Origin: CAVPDE01 sp964580575 | Lineage (GTDB): Bacteria; Desulfobacterota; DSM-4660; Desulfatiglandales; HGW-15 | DNA: 38,618 nt | NCBI GenBank assembly: GCA_964580575.1 | Contig: CAZOLJ010000045.1 | Coordinates: forward strand, 1-38,618 | Direction of reading: 5' to 3' | In this document: piece after piece, positions 23,037-32,002 of the stretch | Layout: each line of letters opens with the position of its first letter | Numbering within the stretch: position 1 is the stretch's first letter | Translations under genes and position numbers: made by a program | Notes under the pieces: model-generated | Told to the model about the DNA's origin: nothing | Seen by the model: only the letters and a program-made list of their open reading frames with translations | The model's database searches: none

Positions 23037-24137
23037 TAGAATCTGATCTTTCGCCGTGTAGTTCTTGGTGTTGTAGAATTTTTCCACATCCACAAGGCTC
23101 AACCGCTCCAGCGCCTTTTTAAGGGGCACGCTCGTGACCCCGCCCTGCTTCCAGCTGACCATGCGGCCGAAGTCTTCGTTGGCAATCATGTCCACGGCGG
23201 CAATCCCGAATTTCCGGCCCATCCTCCGGTCATAGGCGGTGGGGTCCCCTCCTCTCTGGAGGTGACGGAGCGCCACATAACGGGCTTCAAGGCCTGTTGT
23301 TTTTTCGATCTCCTCCGCAATGAACCCCCCGATCCCTCCGAGGTAGTAATTGCCGAAGCCGTCCTGGCCCCGCCGCTCATGCACTTCCTCCATTCCCCTG
23401 GGCTTGGCGCCTTCTGAGACGAGGACAATGCTGTAGCGCTTCCCCTCCTTCTTTCTCATCTTGAGAAGTTCTGCGACTCGGTCCAGCACAAAATCATGCT
23501 CGGGAATGAGGGTGATCGCCGCTCCGCAAGCCTCGCCTCCCTCCAGGGCCAGCCACCCCGCCCGTCTGCCCATGGTCTCCACGATGAAGATCCGGCTGTG
23601 GGATCCTGCGGTGATGCGAATTCTGTCGATGTCCTGGGTAATGGAGTTCACGGCCGAATCAAACCCCAGGGTGTAATCGGTTTCAGAGAGATCCTTGTCA
23701 ATCGTCTTCGGGATCCCGACCACATGGATGCCTTCCCTGAACAGCTTGTAAGCCACTCCAAGGCTGTCAAAGCCTCCGATCACCACCAGCGCGTCAATCC
23801 CCAGCTTCTTGATGTTTTCGATCATCAGTTCGGACTGGTCCTTCTTCGGGTCAAAGGGATTGACGAGACTGGTTCCGAGGCGTGTGCCTCCAGACCTGTC
23901 CCAGGTGCGCACCAGTTCCGTGTCCAGCGGCACAACAAACCGCTTCATGGTTTCCTTCTTGTCGGGTTTCACTTCGATGAGACCCTTCCAGCCGTCAATG
24001 ATGCCCACCACCTCGAACATGGCGCCCCGAATCGGCACCAGATCTTTGTCCAAGGCCGAATTGACGACCCACTGAATGGCTGGATTGATTCCCGCACAGT
24101 CTCTGCCTGCGGACAGCACGCCAATCCTTATTTTCAT
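23034..24137 (-). CDS. pfp: 6-phosphofructokinase, pyrophosphate-dependent type by residues
   Basis: Phosphofructokinase of 367 residues from the ATG at 24137, with GGAGG six bases upstream (a longer open frame to 24314 has no such site). Catalytic TID is at 145-147. The phosphoryl-donor site reads GGFDS (Asp124) and PKTID (Lys144); Asp and Lys at these two places mark PPi-dependent enzymes, whereas ATP enzymes have Gly and Gly. TMGRRAGWLAL and LRHLQRGGDPTAYDR are also as in the family. The reaction would be reversible, serving glycolysis and gluconeogenesis. The nucleotide loop SAGRDCAGIN departs from the usual GGDxPGxN. Confidence 0.9.
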   Translation of the reverse strand: MKIRIGVLSAGRDCAGINPAIQWVVNSALDKDLVPIRGAMFEVVGIIDGWKGLIEVKPDKKETMKRFVVPLDTELVRTWDRSGGTRLGTSLVNPFDPKKDQSELMIENIKKLGIDALVVIGGFDSLGVAYKLFREGIHVVGIPKTIDKDLSETDYTLGFDSAVNSITQDIDRIRITAGSHSRIFIVETMGRRAGWLALEGGEACGAAITLIPEHDFVLDRVAELLKMRKKEGKRYSIVLVSEGAKPRGMEEVHERRGQDGFGNYYLGGIGGFIAEEIEKTTGLEARYVALRHLQRGGDPTAYDRRMGRKFGIAAVDMIANEDFGRMVSWKQGGVTSVPLKKALERLSLVDVEKFYNTKNYTAKDQIL

Positions 24138-24158
24138 CGCCCGCCTCCAGGGAAGTTT

Positions 24159-24175
24159 AGAAAAGGCCCTTTTCT
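24159..24175. promoter_or_regulatory. Perfect dyad in the pfp leader
   Basis: AGAAAAGG-C-CCTTTTCT is a perfect 8+1+8 palindrome, 22 bases upstream of the pfp start codon. The one-base centre suits a DNA-binding dimer more than an RNA hairpin. No regulator is assigned. Confidence 0.4.
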
Positions 24176-24285
24176 TCCAGAAAAAATTACTATAGAGGAA
24201 GAACTCTCTTGTGTCAAGACACGCATTCCTCGCTACTCTTGCTTCTTCGCCTGGGCAGAGGTTCTCCCGGTTGCAAAGAGGCGAA

Positions 24286-26508
24286 CTATCTCGACCCGAT
24301 TTGGCCCAACCCAAGAAGCCGAAAGTGGACCATGATGCTCCCTACCCCGTCCAGGTTGTTCGATATCACCCTCACCCCCCAGCACTGAGCCTGATAGTCG
24401 ATATAGAGGCTCTTCGACAGGCTATTTTCCGTGTTGAGGTCTCTTCTGATCCCTCCTCCGATAGAAAAACCATAATCCAGATTGACGAAAGCGTTCGCGT
24501 TAAACCCTTTGTCTCCCTCTTTCACATACTGGTAATCCACACCAATGTGATCCATCCGTCCGCCGGATCTGGGAATGTTCAGGGCAAGAGCCACATCCGC
24601 AAAAGGAATGTTCTTGTCGTACCAATCCCAGTGAACCTCTGTATCGAGATACAGATTCGAGAAGGGCCGCAAGGTCAAGATTCCAGCCAAGGGTTCAAAA
24701 GGCCTATCCTCTCCGGAAAGACCTTTGTCCCACCAGGTCCCGTCCAATCGGTACCCCTGAAACAGAGTGAACCGCGTCCACTGCTCGTACAGGGCCCCTT
24801 CCTTTTCTGTGTCCCTTCTTGCATCCAGAAAGTTGTCGAGAGCCAAGGCGACCCGGTTCATGCTTCCGTCCGCATCCATGGACTCGAACCACGGCTGGAC
24901 GCCGTTCAGATTTTTGTAGGCCCTGTAGTTGTAAAGAAGAGAAGGAACGATCTTGTGCTTGAGCTTAGTTGCGGAAGCCCAATCTGTGTCATAGATTCTT
25001 TCCAGCACGGTTGAAAATCTGGCCTGGGCATCGTAGGCGTTCCGGTACTGATTCCCTTTCCCCCTCTCCGATTGATCTACCCACAGCGCGTTTCCGGTGT
25101 AGCTGACCGAGGGTTCGAACTGCAGATACCGGTTCAGCCACATTGGATAGGTCAGGAGGGGAGTGAACGACGCCCGCTGGCCTCTAGAGCCTGTCTCTCG
25201 CCAGATGTAATCAAAGTCCGTGTTGAAGGCTGTGAAGAAAGGAGCGATGGGCAGGGTTCCGGGAAGGAGGTTAAAGTCCAAGCCCCCGAGAGGTTGTGGT
25301 GTGGGGTCGTCCGCAGGTTTGTCCGGCCTCTCATAATAGGAGGAAATCGCCTGGAGGCTGTATCCCGGCTGATCACGATCCAGCCGCAGCGCCGACCTTC
25401 TTGTAGGTGACCAGATGTCGTCCACAGGTCTGCCGTAATCCCTTGCCAGGTTCGGTCTGGCCCTGTAGCCGAAAAGGTTTCCATAAAACTCCTTGAAGTA
25501 GTCTCGATCACTCACATAGTCCGTGTCCAGTTTTGCCCTGACCCCCAGAGGCAGCTGCTGATTCGTCCTGCTTCTCAACCAGTAACGCGTTTCGTTTGTT
25601 CTGGGAAAAGGACTGAGGTCCAGAGCGTCAGGATCGGTCAGATCCTTTTCTCCCTTCCTGTCGAGGAGAATATCGAAGAGGAACACCCCCTTGGATTCTT
25701 CCTCTGCGACATAGCGGTACTCAAACCCTTGCATCAATCCTCGCTCAGACATGAACTGTTCGTAAAAGGTCGCATCCATCCGATCTGAGATGGCCCAGAA
25801 GACGGGGACCTCCGCCGTCAAACCGTTCAGGCTCGAATAGCCGACCGCAGGGGGGAGGACCCCTGACTGGCGTTTTGTCTTGGCAGGGAAAAGCGCATAG
25901 GGGAAAAAAAAGGCAGGGAGATCCCTGATTCGAAAAACAGCGTTCTTCACGCTCCCGTATCCTTCCACGGTGATTTCCACTTCTGAGCCGGTGACGCTCC
26001 AGTCCGGTTTGTCTCCATCGCAGGTCGTCACGTGAAAGCCTTTGACCACATAGGTGTTCGGCCCGGTCTTCTCCATGTCGTCGCCGCTGATGTAGTAGTG
26101 GTTCTCCCGCAGAAAGATGCGTCCCTTGGTGATCTTGCCGGTTTGGCTGTTCAGATCAAACAAGGCCTTCTCGGCTCTCAAAACATCCCCGTTTGTCTCG
26201 AGGACGACATCTCCTACGGCCTCGACCATTCCTGTCTTCTCATTGTACCGGGCCTCATTGGCTTTGAGGACCTGGCCGCCTCTCATGATCACCACGTTTC
26301 CCTCTGCCCTGAAGAGCCCCTCCTCGCGGTCGTAACTCATTTTGTCCGCCGTGATCTGCCACCTGGCATTTCGATCCCCCACGAACCGGTCTTCAAAGGA
26401 GCGGTCCGCCGCCCATGCGTTCTCGGCAACCAGCGCCAGGACGAAAAAGATCAGGAGACCAAAACGGCTTCTCCAAACGCAGCCCCTGCTGTTGCGAGAC
26501 GTTTTCAT
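24286..26508 (-). CDS. lptD: LPS-assembly protein LptD
   Basis: Outer-membrane beta-barrel that inserts lipopolysaccharide, 740 residues. A signal peptide with cleavage near AWA-A (residue 33) is followed by an OstA/LptA-like periplasmic jellyroll (about 45-170: ITADKMSYDREEGLFRAEGNVVI, ARYNEKTGMVEAVGDVVL). The barrel domain is rich in alternating aromatic strands and contains the LPAFFFPYALFP and QSGVLPPAVGYSS segments typical of the LptD barrel start. Only scattered cysteines are present, so the E. coli disulfide pattern is not preserved. The start ATG at 26508 has a weak site; an upstream in-frame start at 26568 would spoil the signal peptide. Confidence 0.93.
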   Translation of the reverse strand: MKTSRNSRGCVWRSRFGLLIFFVLALVAENAWAADRSFEDRFVGDRNARWQITADKMSYDREEGLFRAEGNVVIMRGGQVLKANEARYNEKTGMVEAVGDVVLETNGDVLRAEKALFDLNSQTGKITKGRIFLRENHYYISGDDMEKTGPNTYVVKGFHVTTCDGDKPDWSVTGSEVEITVEGYGSVKNAVFRIRDLPAFFFPYALFPAKTKRQSGVLPPAVGYSSLNGLTAEVPVFWAISDRMDATFYEQFMSERGLMQGFEYRYVAEEESKGVFLFDILLDRKGEKDLTDPDALDLSPFPRTNETRYWLRSRTNQQLPLGVRAKLDTDYVSDRDYFKEFYGNLFGYRARPNLARDYGRPVDDIWSPTRRSALRLDRDQPGYSLQAISSYYERPDKPADDPTPQPLGGLDFNLLPGTLPIAPFFTAFNTDFDYIWRETGSRGQRASFTPLLTYPMWLNRYLQFEPSVSYTGNALWVDQSERGKGNQYRNAYDAQARFSTVLERIYDTDWASATKLKHKIVPSLLYNYRAYKNLNGVQPWFESMDADGSMNRVALALDNFLDARRDTEKEGALYEQWTRFTLFQGYRLDGTWWDKGLSGEDRPFEPLAGILTLRPFSNLYLDTEVHWDWYDKNIPFADVALALNIPRSGGRMDHIGVDYQYVKEGDKGFNANAFVNLDYGFSIGGGIRRDLNTENSLSKSLYIDYQAQCWGVRVISNNLDGVGSIMVHFRLLGLGQIGSR

Positions 26509-26536
26509 TTCGCCAAGAACACTCTCAGTGCAATGG

Positions 26537-26637
26537 GTAAGCAGCATGCAGTAGACATCAAGCAGCAATAAACTGCGCCCTGGATTACTGCCTGGCGCCA
26601 GTTACTGCTTACTGTTTAATGCCCACTGTTTACCGGG
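26537..26637. repeat. Self-complementary word repeat upstream of lptD
   Basis: GTAAGCAG (26537-26544) is matched by CTGCTTAC (26605-26612). The left half repeats AGCAGCA-type words and the right half TTACTG/CTTACTGTTTA words, so the halves can pair in several registers. It contains no gene. It is one of several such spacers in the window. Confidence 0.5.
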
Positions 26638-26660
26638 TCTTTCCGACTCTGAAGCGTCCC

Positions 26661-27962
26661 TCACCGGATGCTGTCCGGCTTGTAGGTCTCCGGATCCAGT
26701 ATAGCCATGGTCTCGCCCACCGTGAACAAGGAGCCGGTGACGAGAATCAAGTCTTCGCGGCCGGCCATCTGCTTTGCCCTTTCCAGGGCCTTGGCCAGGG
26801 TGGGCTGAATCTCTCCCGGCTTTCCCAGAGGGGAAGCCGCCCTCATCAGAGTCTCAGGATCGGCTGCGCGGTAATACTCGGGCCTCGTGAACAAAACGTA
26901 GTCCGCCATAGGAACAATCCTCCTGAGCACGCCTCCCACATCTTTGTCCGCCATCACGCCCAGCACCAGGATCAGGCGCTTGTATCGAAAGCCTCCTCGC
27001 ATGGCTTCTGAGAGACAGCGGATCGCTCCAGGGTTGTGAGCCCCATCCAGAATCAGAAGCGGCTCTCTGGCGATCACCTGCAGCCTCCCCGGCCAATAAG
27101 AGCTTTTCAATCCCTTCCGGATATGCTCTTCAGACACTTTGATCCCTCTAAGATCGAGCAACTCGATCACGCTCAATGCCAGAGCGGCATTCCGGTGCTG
27201 GTAGCTTCCGGCCAGCCCCAGTTCAAGATCTTTGAGCCTTCGCTTCAAGCCATAATAGTTGATCTTGTTCCCGGTTGTGCGGTAGCGGATGTCTTGTCCC
27301 ACTCTCCAGAATGGAGCCTTCCGCTCCTTGCAAGCTTTTCTGAAGAGTTCAAGGACCCTTGGCTGCGTCGCAGCAGTGACCAGATCGATTCCCCTTTTGA
27401 TAATCCCCGCCTTTTCCCCTGCAATTTCCTCCAGTCTATTTCCCAGGTACGCCTGATGATCAAAGGAGATGTTCGTGATGACCGAGACATCGGGCCGGAT
27501 CACGTTGGTGGCGTCCAACCTGCCTCCCATTCCGACCTCCATCACGGCAATGTCCACTTTTTCTCTCGCAAAATAGATCAATCCCATGGCGGTGGCGACT
27601 TCGAAAAAGGTGGGTGGATGCGTCGGGTCCATCACTCTCTTCAGTTCTTCAACCAGTTCCGCCGCGGTTTCAGGGGGAATCTCCTTTCCGTTGATTCGAA
27701 AGCGTTCCGTAAATCGGACAAGATGGGGAGAGGAGTAGAAGCCCACCTTCAAGCCCGATGTTCGCAGGATCGACTCCACCATGGCCGCCACAGATCCCTT
27801 GCCGTTCGTGCCCGCGATATGCACGTAGCGCTGGCCGCGGTGTGGGTTGCCAAAGGCCTTGAGGAGATTGGAGGTCTTGGAAAGCCCGAACTTGATCCCG
27901 TACTTTTGAAGGCTGTAGAGATGGTTAACGGCTTCTGCGTAGGACATGCGTTTTTTCTGCAT
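26661..27962 (-). CDS. folC: Bifunctional folylpolyglutamate synthase / dihydrofolate synthase
   Basis: Adds glutamate to folates, 433 residues of the Mur-ligase fold. The P-loop HIAGTNGKGSVAAM is at 48-61, the family omega-loop SSPHLVRFTERFRING follows, then EVGMGGRLDATNV and LILDGAHNPGA in the C-terminal half. The ATG at 27962 follows AAGGA at eight bases; a second in-frame ATG five codons later is possible. Folate supply fits a corrinoid methyl-transfer lifestyle but is also universal. Confidence 0.95.
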   Translation of the reverse strand: MQKKRMSYAEAVNHLYSLQKYGIKFGLSKTSNLLKAFGNPHRGQRYVHIAGTNGKGSVAAMVESILRTSGLKVGFYSSPHLVRFTERFRINGKEIPPETAAELVEELKRVMDPTHPPTFFEVATAMGLIYFAREKVDIAVMEVGMGGRLDATNVIRPDVSVITNISFDHQAYLGNRLEEIAGEKAGIIKRGIDLVTAATQPRVLELFRKACKERKAPFWRVGQDIRYRTTGNKINYYGLKRRLKDLELGLAGSYQHRNAALALSVIELLDLRGIKVSEEHIRKGLKSSYWPGRLQVIAREPLLILDGAHNPGAIRCLSEAMRGGFRYKRLILVLGVMADKDVGGVLRRIVPMADYVLFTRPEYYRAADPETLMRAASPLGKPGEIQPTLAKALERAKQMAGREDLILVTGSLFTVGETMAILDPETYKPDSIR

Positions 27963-27984
27963 GAGCTGAATCCTTGATCTCCGC

Positions 27985-28062
27985 AGACGGTGCAGGGTGC
28001 GCGGCGCAAGGAACTACCCTTTTTCGCGCCCATTCCTTAGCCGTGTGCCGTGGACCGTGCCC
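27985..28062. repeat. Word-repeat spacer between the helicase gene and folC
   Basis: The left side has GGTGCAGGGTGCGCGGCGCAAGGAA-like words and the right side TTCCTTAGCCGTGTGCCGTGGACCGT-like words, giving partial dyad symmetry (AAGGAA with TTCCTT, ACGGT with ACCGT). No gene is seen. Confidence 0.35.
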
Positions 28063-30222
28063 CTATATTTTTTCAAGGCTCGTATAACCGAGATGCAGCA
28101 ACTTCCGTCCGAAGTCTCTGAAAAGCACCTCCACCTTCTCCTTGTCCACCAGCTTGGAGATGACTCCGTGGCCAAAAGCGGGATGCTTCACACGGTCTCC
28201 GGCTCTCAGCCCCGCAGGGGACTCCGGGGGCGGCTCCTTCACTTTATGGGGTGCTGACGCGGCAATGGAGGGCCACCGGACCTTTTCTGCCGCGCCCATG
28301 GATCGAAACTCGAAAAGCCCCTGAGGAAGAGCCTGGATGAAGGAAGACAAACCGCGTGAGGAGGTGCTGTAGCCCGAGGACCAGCCATATCCTGTCTCCT
28401 GGCCGGGGTAACACAGGATCAGATGATCCTTTGCCCTGGTCGCCGCCACATACATCAACCGCCTCTCCTCCTCAAGGCCGTCCTCACTCTGACTGGACCT
28501 GGCGGAGGGGAAATACCCCTCTGTGGCCCAGAGGATGAATACCACGGACCATTCGAGTCCTTTCGCAGAATGGACGGTGGACAGGGTAAGGCACTCTCCT
28601 CGCTGGTCAGGACTCATGTCCGCAAGACTGCTGGGGGGTTCAAGAGCCAGATCATCCAGGAAAGACCGCAGCTTCTGGTAACGGCTGGCCATGGGAAGGA
28701 GCTGTTCCAGATCCTTCTGACGCCGAGGGAAGTCGTCGAACTTTTCCTTCAGGATGGGTTCATAATACTGGATGGCCAGTTCAATCGCCCTTTCAGGCTT
28801 GAGGTCTTTGGCCACCAGTCGCACCAACAGCTCCCCAAGGTTCTTCAAGCCATTGTCCGTCTTGCCTGCGCCGGGCCATTCCTGGACCTGGGACGCAGCC
28901 ACTCTGTTTTCCCGCATCCAGTTCACGATCGCCTGGCTCCTGCCCTGTCCGATGTTCTTGATGAGCCGCAGGATCCTCCCCCAGCTCACGCTGTCGTCCC
29001 GGTTCGTGATGACTCTGAGGTGGGCGAGGAGATCCTTGATGTGCGCGGACTCCATGAACTTGAATCCCCCGTACTTGACAAAAGGGATACCCTGCCGCGC
29101 CAGTTCCACCTCCAATTCAAAGGAGTGGTACGCGGCTCTGAAGAGGACGGCCACGTCTTTTAAAGTCCGCCCCTGATGAAGCTGTTCCTTGATTGCCCGG
29201 CAAACAAACATCGCCTGCTCCGGTTCCGTTCTCGCATCGACAACCGTCGGTCGCGCCCCACCCTGCCGTTCTGTAAAAAGACACTTGGTGTACTTCTCCT
29301 CTGCCTGCTCCATCAAGGCATTGGTCAGATTCAGGATCGGCTGGGTGGAACGGTAATTCTGCTCAAGCCGGATGATCTTGGTGTCGGAAAAAAGCTTGGG
29401 GAACTCGAACATGTTTTTGTAGTTGGCGCCTCTGAAGGAATAGATGGACTGGGCGTCGTCACCGACGACCATGACGTTGCGGTGGTCAAAGGCGAGCCAT
29501 TTGACGATGTCGGCCTGAATCGCGTTGGTGTCCTGGTATTCATCCACCATGACGTACCGGTACTGTCCGCTCAGAAGCGTCCGGATCTCTTCGCGTTCGG
29601 CGAGGATCTGACGGAAGAGGATGATCAGGTCATCATAATCCATGAGCTGATTCTCCCTTTTGTACTCTCTGTAGGCCTCTTTGAGTTTCCTGACCTGAGA
29701 GACGTGCTCCAGGAACTGGGAATACTCTTCCTCCATGAGGGATTCGACGCCGCATTCGAGGTTGGCCGCCTTGCTCAGGATATTGGCCAGTGTGGATCTC
29801 TTCGGAAATCTCACGGATCCTTTGTCGACTTGCATCTCATGGAGCAGAGACTGGATCGCTTCCTCCATGTCCGAGCGATCAAGAACCGTGAAGGTGTTTT
29901 CAAAGCCAAGAAGGGTGGCGTGGCTCCGAAGGACCCGATGGGCCAGGGAGTGAAACGTACCCCCTGACACGAACCGGCACCTCTCGTCCGCCAAGCCCGC
30001 CGCCCGCTCCAGCATTTCGCCGGAAGCCTTCCGGGTGAAGGTGAGGAGAAGAATGTTTTCAGGGGACACACCGCTCTCGACCAGTCGGGCCAGGCGGTAG
30101 ACCAGGGTTCTCGTTTTCCCGCTACCCGCCCCCGCAATGACCAGCAGCGGTCCTTCAAGACACGTCACGGCCTGGAGTTGCGCCGCATTGAGCACTTTTT
30201 CGTAATCGATTCGTTTAGACAC
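28063..30222 (-). CDS. UvrD/PcrA-type superfamily 1 DNA helicase
   Basis: ATP-dependent 3'-5' DNA helicase of 719 residues. All SF1 motifs are seen in order: Q-motif LNAAQLQAV, Walker A AGAGSGKT (30-37), Ia TFTRKASGEM, II VDEYQDTN, III GDDAQSIYSFRGA, IV QNYRST, V LSTVHSAKGLEW, VI VAATRAKDHL. The end carries the PcrA/UvrD Tudor-like tail GDRVKHPAFGHGVISKL. It begins at a GTG (30222). Motif content cannot separate UvrD, PcrA and Rep roles. It lies 18 bases after the zinc-ribbon membrane protein gene. Confidence 0.93.
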   Translation of the reverse strand: MSKRIDYEKVLNAAQLQAVTCLEGPLLVIAGAGSGKTRTLVYRLARLVESGVSPENILLLTFTRKASGEMLERAAGLADERCRFVSGGTFHSLAHRVLRSHATLLGFENTFTVLDRSDMEEAIQSLLHEMQVDKGSVRFPKRSTLANILSKAANLECGVESLMEEEYSQFLEHVSQVRKLKEAYREYKRENQLMDYDDLIILFRQILAEREEIRTLLSGQYRYVMVDEYQDTNAIQADIVKWLAFDHRNVMVVGDDAQSIYSFRGANYKNMFEFPKLFSDTKIIRLEQNYRSTQPILNLTNALMEQAEEKYTKCLFTERQGGARPTVVDARTEPEQAMFVCRAIKEQLHQGRTLKDVAVLFRAAYHSFELEVELARQGIPFVKYGGFKFMESAHIKDLLAHLRVITNRDDSVSWGRILRLIKNIGQGRSQAIVNWMRENRVAASQVQEWPGAGKTDNGLKNLGELLVRLVAKDLKPERAIELAIQYYEPILKEKFDDFPRRQKDLEQLLPMASRYQKLRSFLDDLALEPPSSLADMSPDQRGECLTLSTVHSAKGLEWSVVFILWATEGYFPSARSSQSEDGLEEERRLMYVAATRAKDHLILCYPGQETGYGWSSGYSTSSRGLSSFIQALPQGLFEFRSMGAAEKVRWPSIAASAPHKVKEPPPESPAGLRAGDRVKHPAFGHGVISKLVDKEKVEVLFRDFGRKLLHLGYTSLEKI

Positions 30223-30240
30223 GGCCGTCTCTATCCCCTG

Positions 30241-31005
30241 CTAGTCAAGTAAGAACAACGATACCCCTGCGGCCAGGAGCACCGCAACCACAAGGACCGC
30301 AGGGATAAGAAAAGCGATAAGCACCCTGGTGTAAGAAATTTCGTGGATTTCACGAATTCCAATAAATAGCACCACCCCCAGCCAAAGGGTTGCAACAAGT
30401 CCACCGGCATAAGGGATCAGAGCCCAGAATTGAGTGGCCTGGGAGTAGCAGACCGCCCTGAAAGTCGCCTCGAACCCTTTCTTCCCGCCGCCGACCACGG
30501 TCAGCAGGAGGTGAAGGACGAGGCTCGTCACACAGATCATGAGGGTGGCCGCAAGAGGGCAAAGGACCGTGGCAGCCCAGAAAACGAGGCTGGTCCCATA
30601 GTCGCCCATGAAGTCCAATTGGATCGAGGAAAGGCTTCCCTCGCCCGCGACAAACTGCCAGAAAATCTCCAGCATGAGGCCTATGGAACCGAACAGGATT
30701 CCGAACGCAAGGGGTTCTCTCAGGCCCCCCTCCGTCACAGTGTTTCTGAAAAACGCTTTCGGAGAGAAAGCCACTTCTTTGGCCGTCTGCAAAACCCCTT
30801 CCCTCAGGCCCATCTCCGCCCGTCTTTCCCATGGAGGGAGAATTCGGCCGCGGGGCTTCGTGCCAGTCCGGTCCAGATCACGTGAGAAATCAAAGCGTTC
30901 TTTGCATCGGGGACAGGTCGCCCACCGGACGCCCGGAGGGATCCTGTTCTCCTCAAGTTGCTTTGAATACCGGCAGTTGGGACAGGTTATTTCTACGCTC
31001 ATCAT
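30241..31005 (-). CDS. Zinc-ribbon and Yip1-domain membrane protein
   Basis: Protein of 254 residues. The N terminus is an MJ0042-type zinc ribbon: CPNC (9-12) and CPRC about 22 residues later. A basic linker leads to a Yip1-like domain with about five transmembrane segments, starting with REPLAFGILFGSIGLMLEI and ending at the C terminus (LIAFLIPAVLVVAVLLAAGVSLF). The function is unknown. These proteins are common in Desulfobacterota and Myxococcota, often as lone genes. GGGGAAGGG precedes tandem ATG codons. Confidence 0.8.
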   Translation of the reverse strand: MMSVEITCPNCRYSKQLEENRIPPGVRWATCPRCKERFDFSRDLDRTGTKPRGRILPPWERRAEMGLREGVLQTAKEVAFSPKAFFRNTVTEGGLREPLAFGILFGSIGLMLEIFWQFVAGEGSLSSIQLDFMGDYGTSLVFWAATVLCPLAATLMICVTSLVLHLLLTVVGGGKKGFEATFRAVCYSQATQFWALIPYAGGLVATLWLGVVLFIGIREIHEISYTRVLIAFLIPAVLVVAVLLAAGVSLFLLD

Positions 31006-31059
31006 TCAGCCCTTCCCCGTCGCTTATACAATATCAAACGGTTGGTATAAAGCCTAAAT

Positions 31060-31160
31060 ATCCATACAAAGAGTTATCCGTTCACCGTTATCCGTTGTCC
31101 GTAAACCCAAGAGTATCAGACCCATGAGGGGCAACTGACCCCGGGCGACGGACAACGGAG
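31060..31160. repeat. Word-repeat spacer with an 11-base perfect dyad
   Basis: CCGTTGTCCGT (31092-31102) is mirrored by ACGGACAACGG (31148-31158). The left arm extends into repeated TTATCCGTTCACCGTTATCCG-like words. It lies between two divergent genes and contains no open frame with family support. Confidence 0.5.
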
Positions 31161-31233
31161 GGCACGAAGTGCATCCTCCATTGACATACCGGATCTTCCT
31201 GCCTATGATCCTCTCTCATAAAGGAATCTCCCC

Positions 31234-31917
31234 TTGTCTATCCTTAGCCACATAGCCCGTGTTCCTCTCTTTGAGGGCCTGCCTCCCGAGCAGATTGAGG
31301 ACCTGGCCATGATCGTAACGGACCAGGTATTCCGAAAAGGGGAAACCATTTTCTCCGAAGGGGAGGAAGGGAGCGGGTTCTACGTCGTAATCACCGGCCG
31401 GGTGAAAATATTCAAGTTGTCTTCTGAGGGCAAGGAACAGATCCTCCACTTCTTTGGGCCGGGGGAACCCTTCGGAGAAGTGCCCGTTTTTGCGGGCCAG
31501 CATTTTCCGGCCAATGCCGAGGCTATGGAGCAAAGCCGGGTTTTCTTTTTCCCGAGAAAGTCCTTTGTGGATCTCATCAAAAAGAACCCCTCTCTGGCCC
31601 TCAATATGCTGGCGATTCTGTCCAAGCGGCTCCGCCGATTCGCCGCCCTGGTCGACGATCTTTCCCTCAAAGAAGTCCCTGGCCGGCTCGCCGTATACCT
31701 CCTCTATCTGAGCGACCAGAACAAGGGGGCAAAGGATCTCGAGCTCACCATCACCAAGGCCCAGCTCGCAAGCCTTTTAGGCACCATTCCGGAGACTCTC
31801 TCCCGCATTCTCGGAAAATTGAGTTCCCAAGGCTTGATTGAAACCGACGGCCGCCGGATCAGGATCCTAGAGAAAGAAGCGCTTCAGGACCTCGCTGTAT
31901 CCGGAGGACGACTCTGA
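31234..31917 (+). CDS. Crp/Fnr-family transcriptional regulator
   Basis: Regulator of 227 residues with an N-terminal cyclic-nucleotide-binding-type beta-roll (10-120), a dimer helix (125-150) and a C-terminal winged helix (LTITKAQLASLLGTIPETLSRILGKL), where E-x-x-S-R is the DNA-reading stretch. The phosphate-binding cassette has Gly81-Glu82, but PAN/A replaces the Arg-Ser-Ala that grips cAMP, and no Fe-S cysteines are present. The ligand is probably not cAMP. The start is a TTG with AAGGA eight bases upstream. It heads a trio of genes with this domain. Confidence 0.92.
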   Translation: MSILSHIARVPLFEGLPPEQIEDLAMIVTDQVFRKGETIFSEGEEGSGFYVVITGRVKIFKLSSEGKEQILHFFGPGEPFGEVPVFAGQHFPANAEAMEQSRVFFFPRKSFVDLIKKNPSLALNMLAILSKRLRRFAALVDDLSLKEVPGRLAVYLLYLSDQNKGAKDLELTITKAQLASLLGTIPETLSRILGKLSSQGLIETDGRRIRILEKEALQDLAVSGGRL

Positions 31918-32002
31918 GGACACTGGACACAAGCCCCCTCTGTGTGATATAAAGATATTGACTAACTCCTCAATCGGACGCTCTTTCCTGGATAGGAAGT
32001 TT

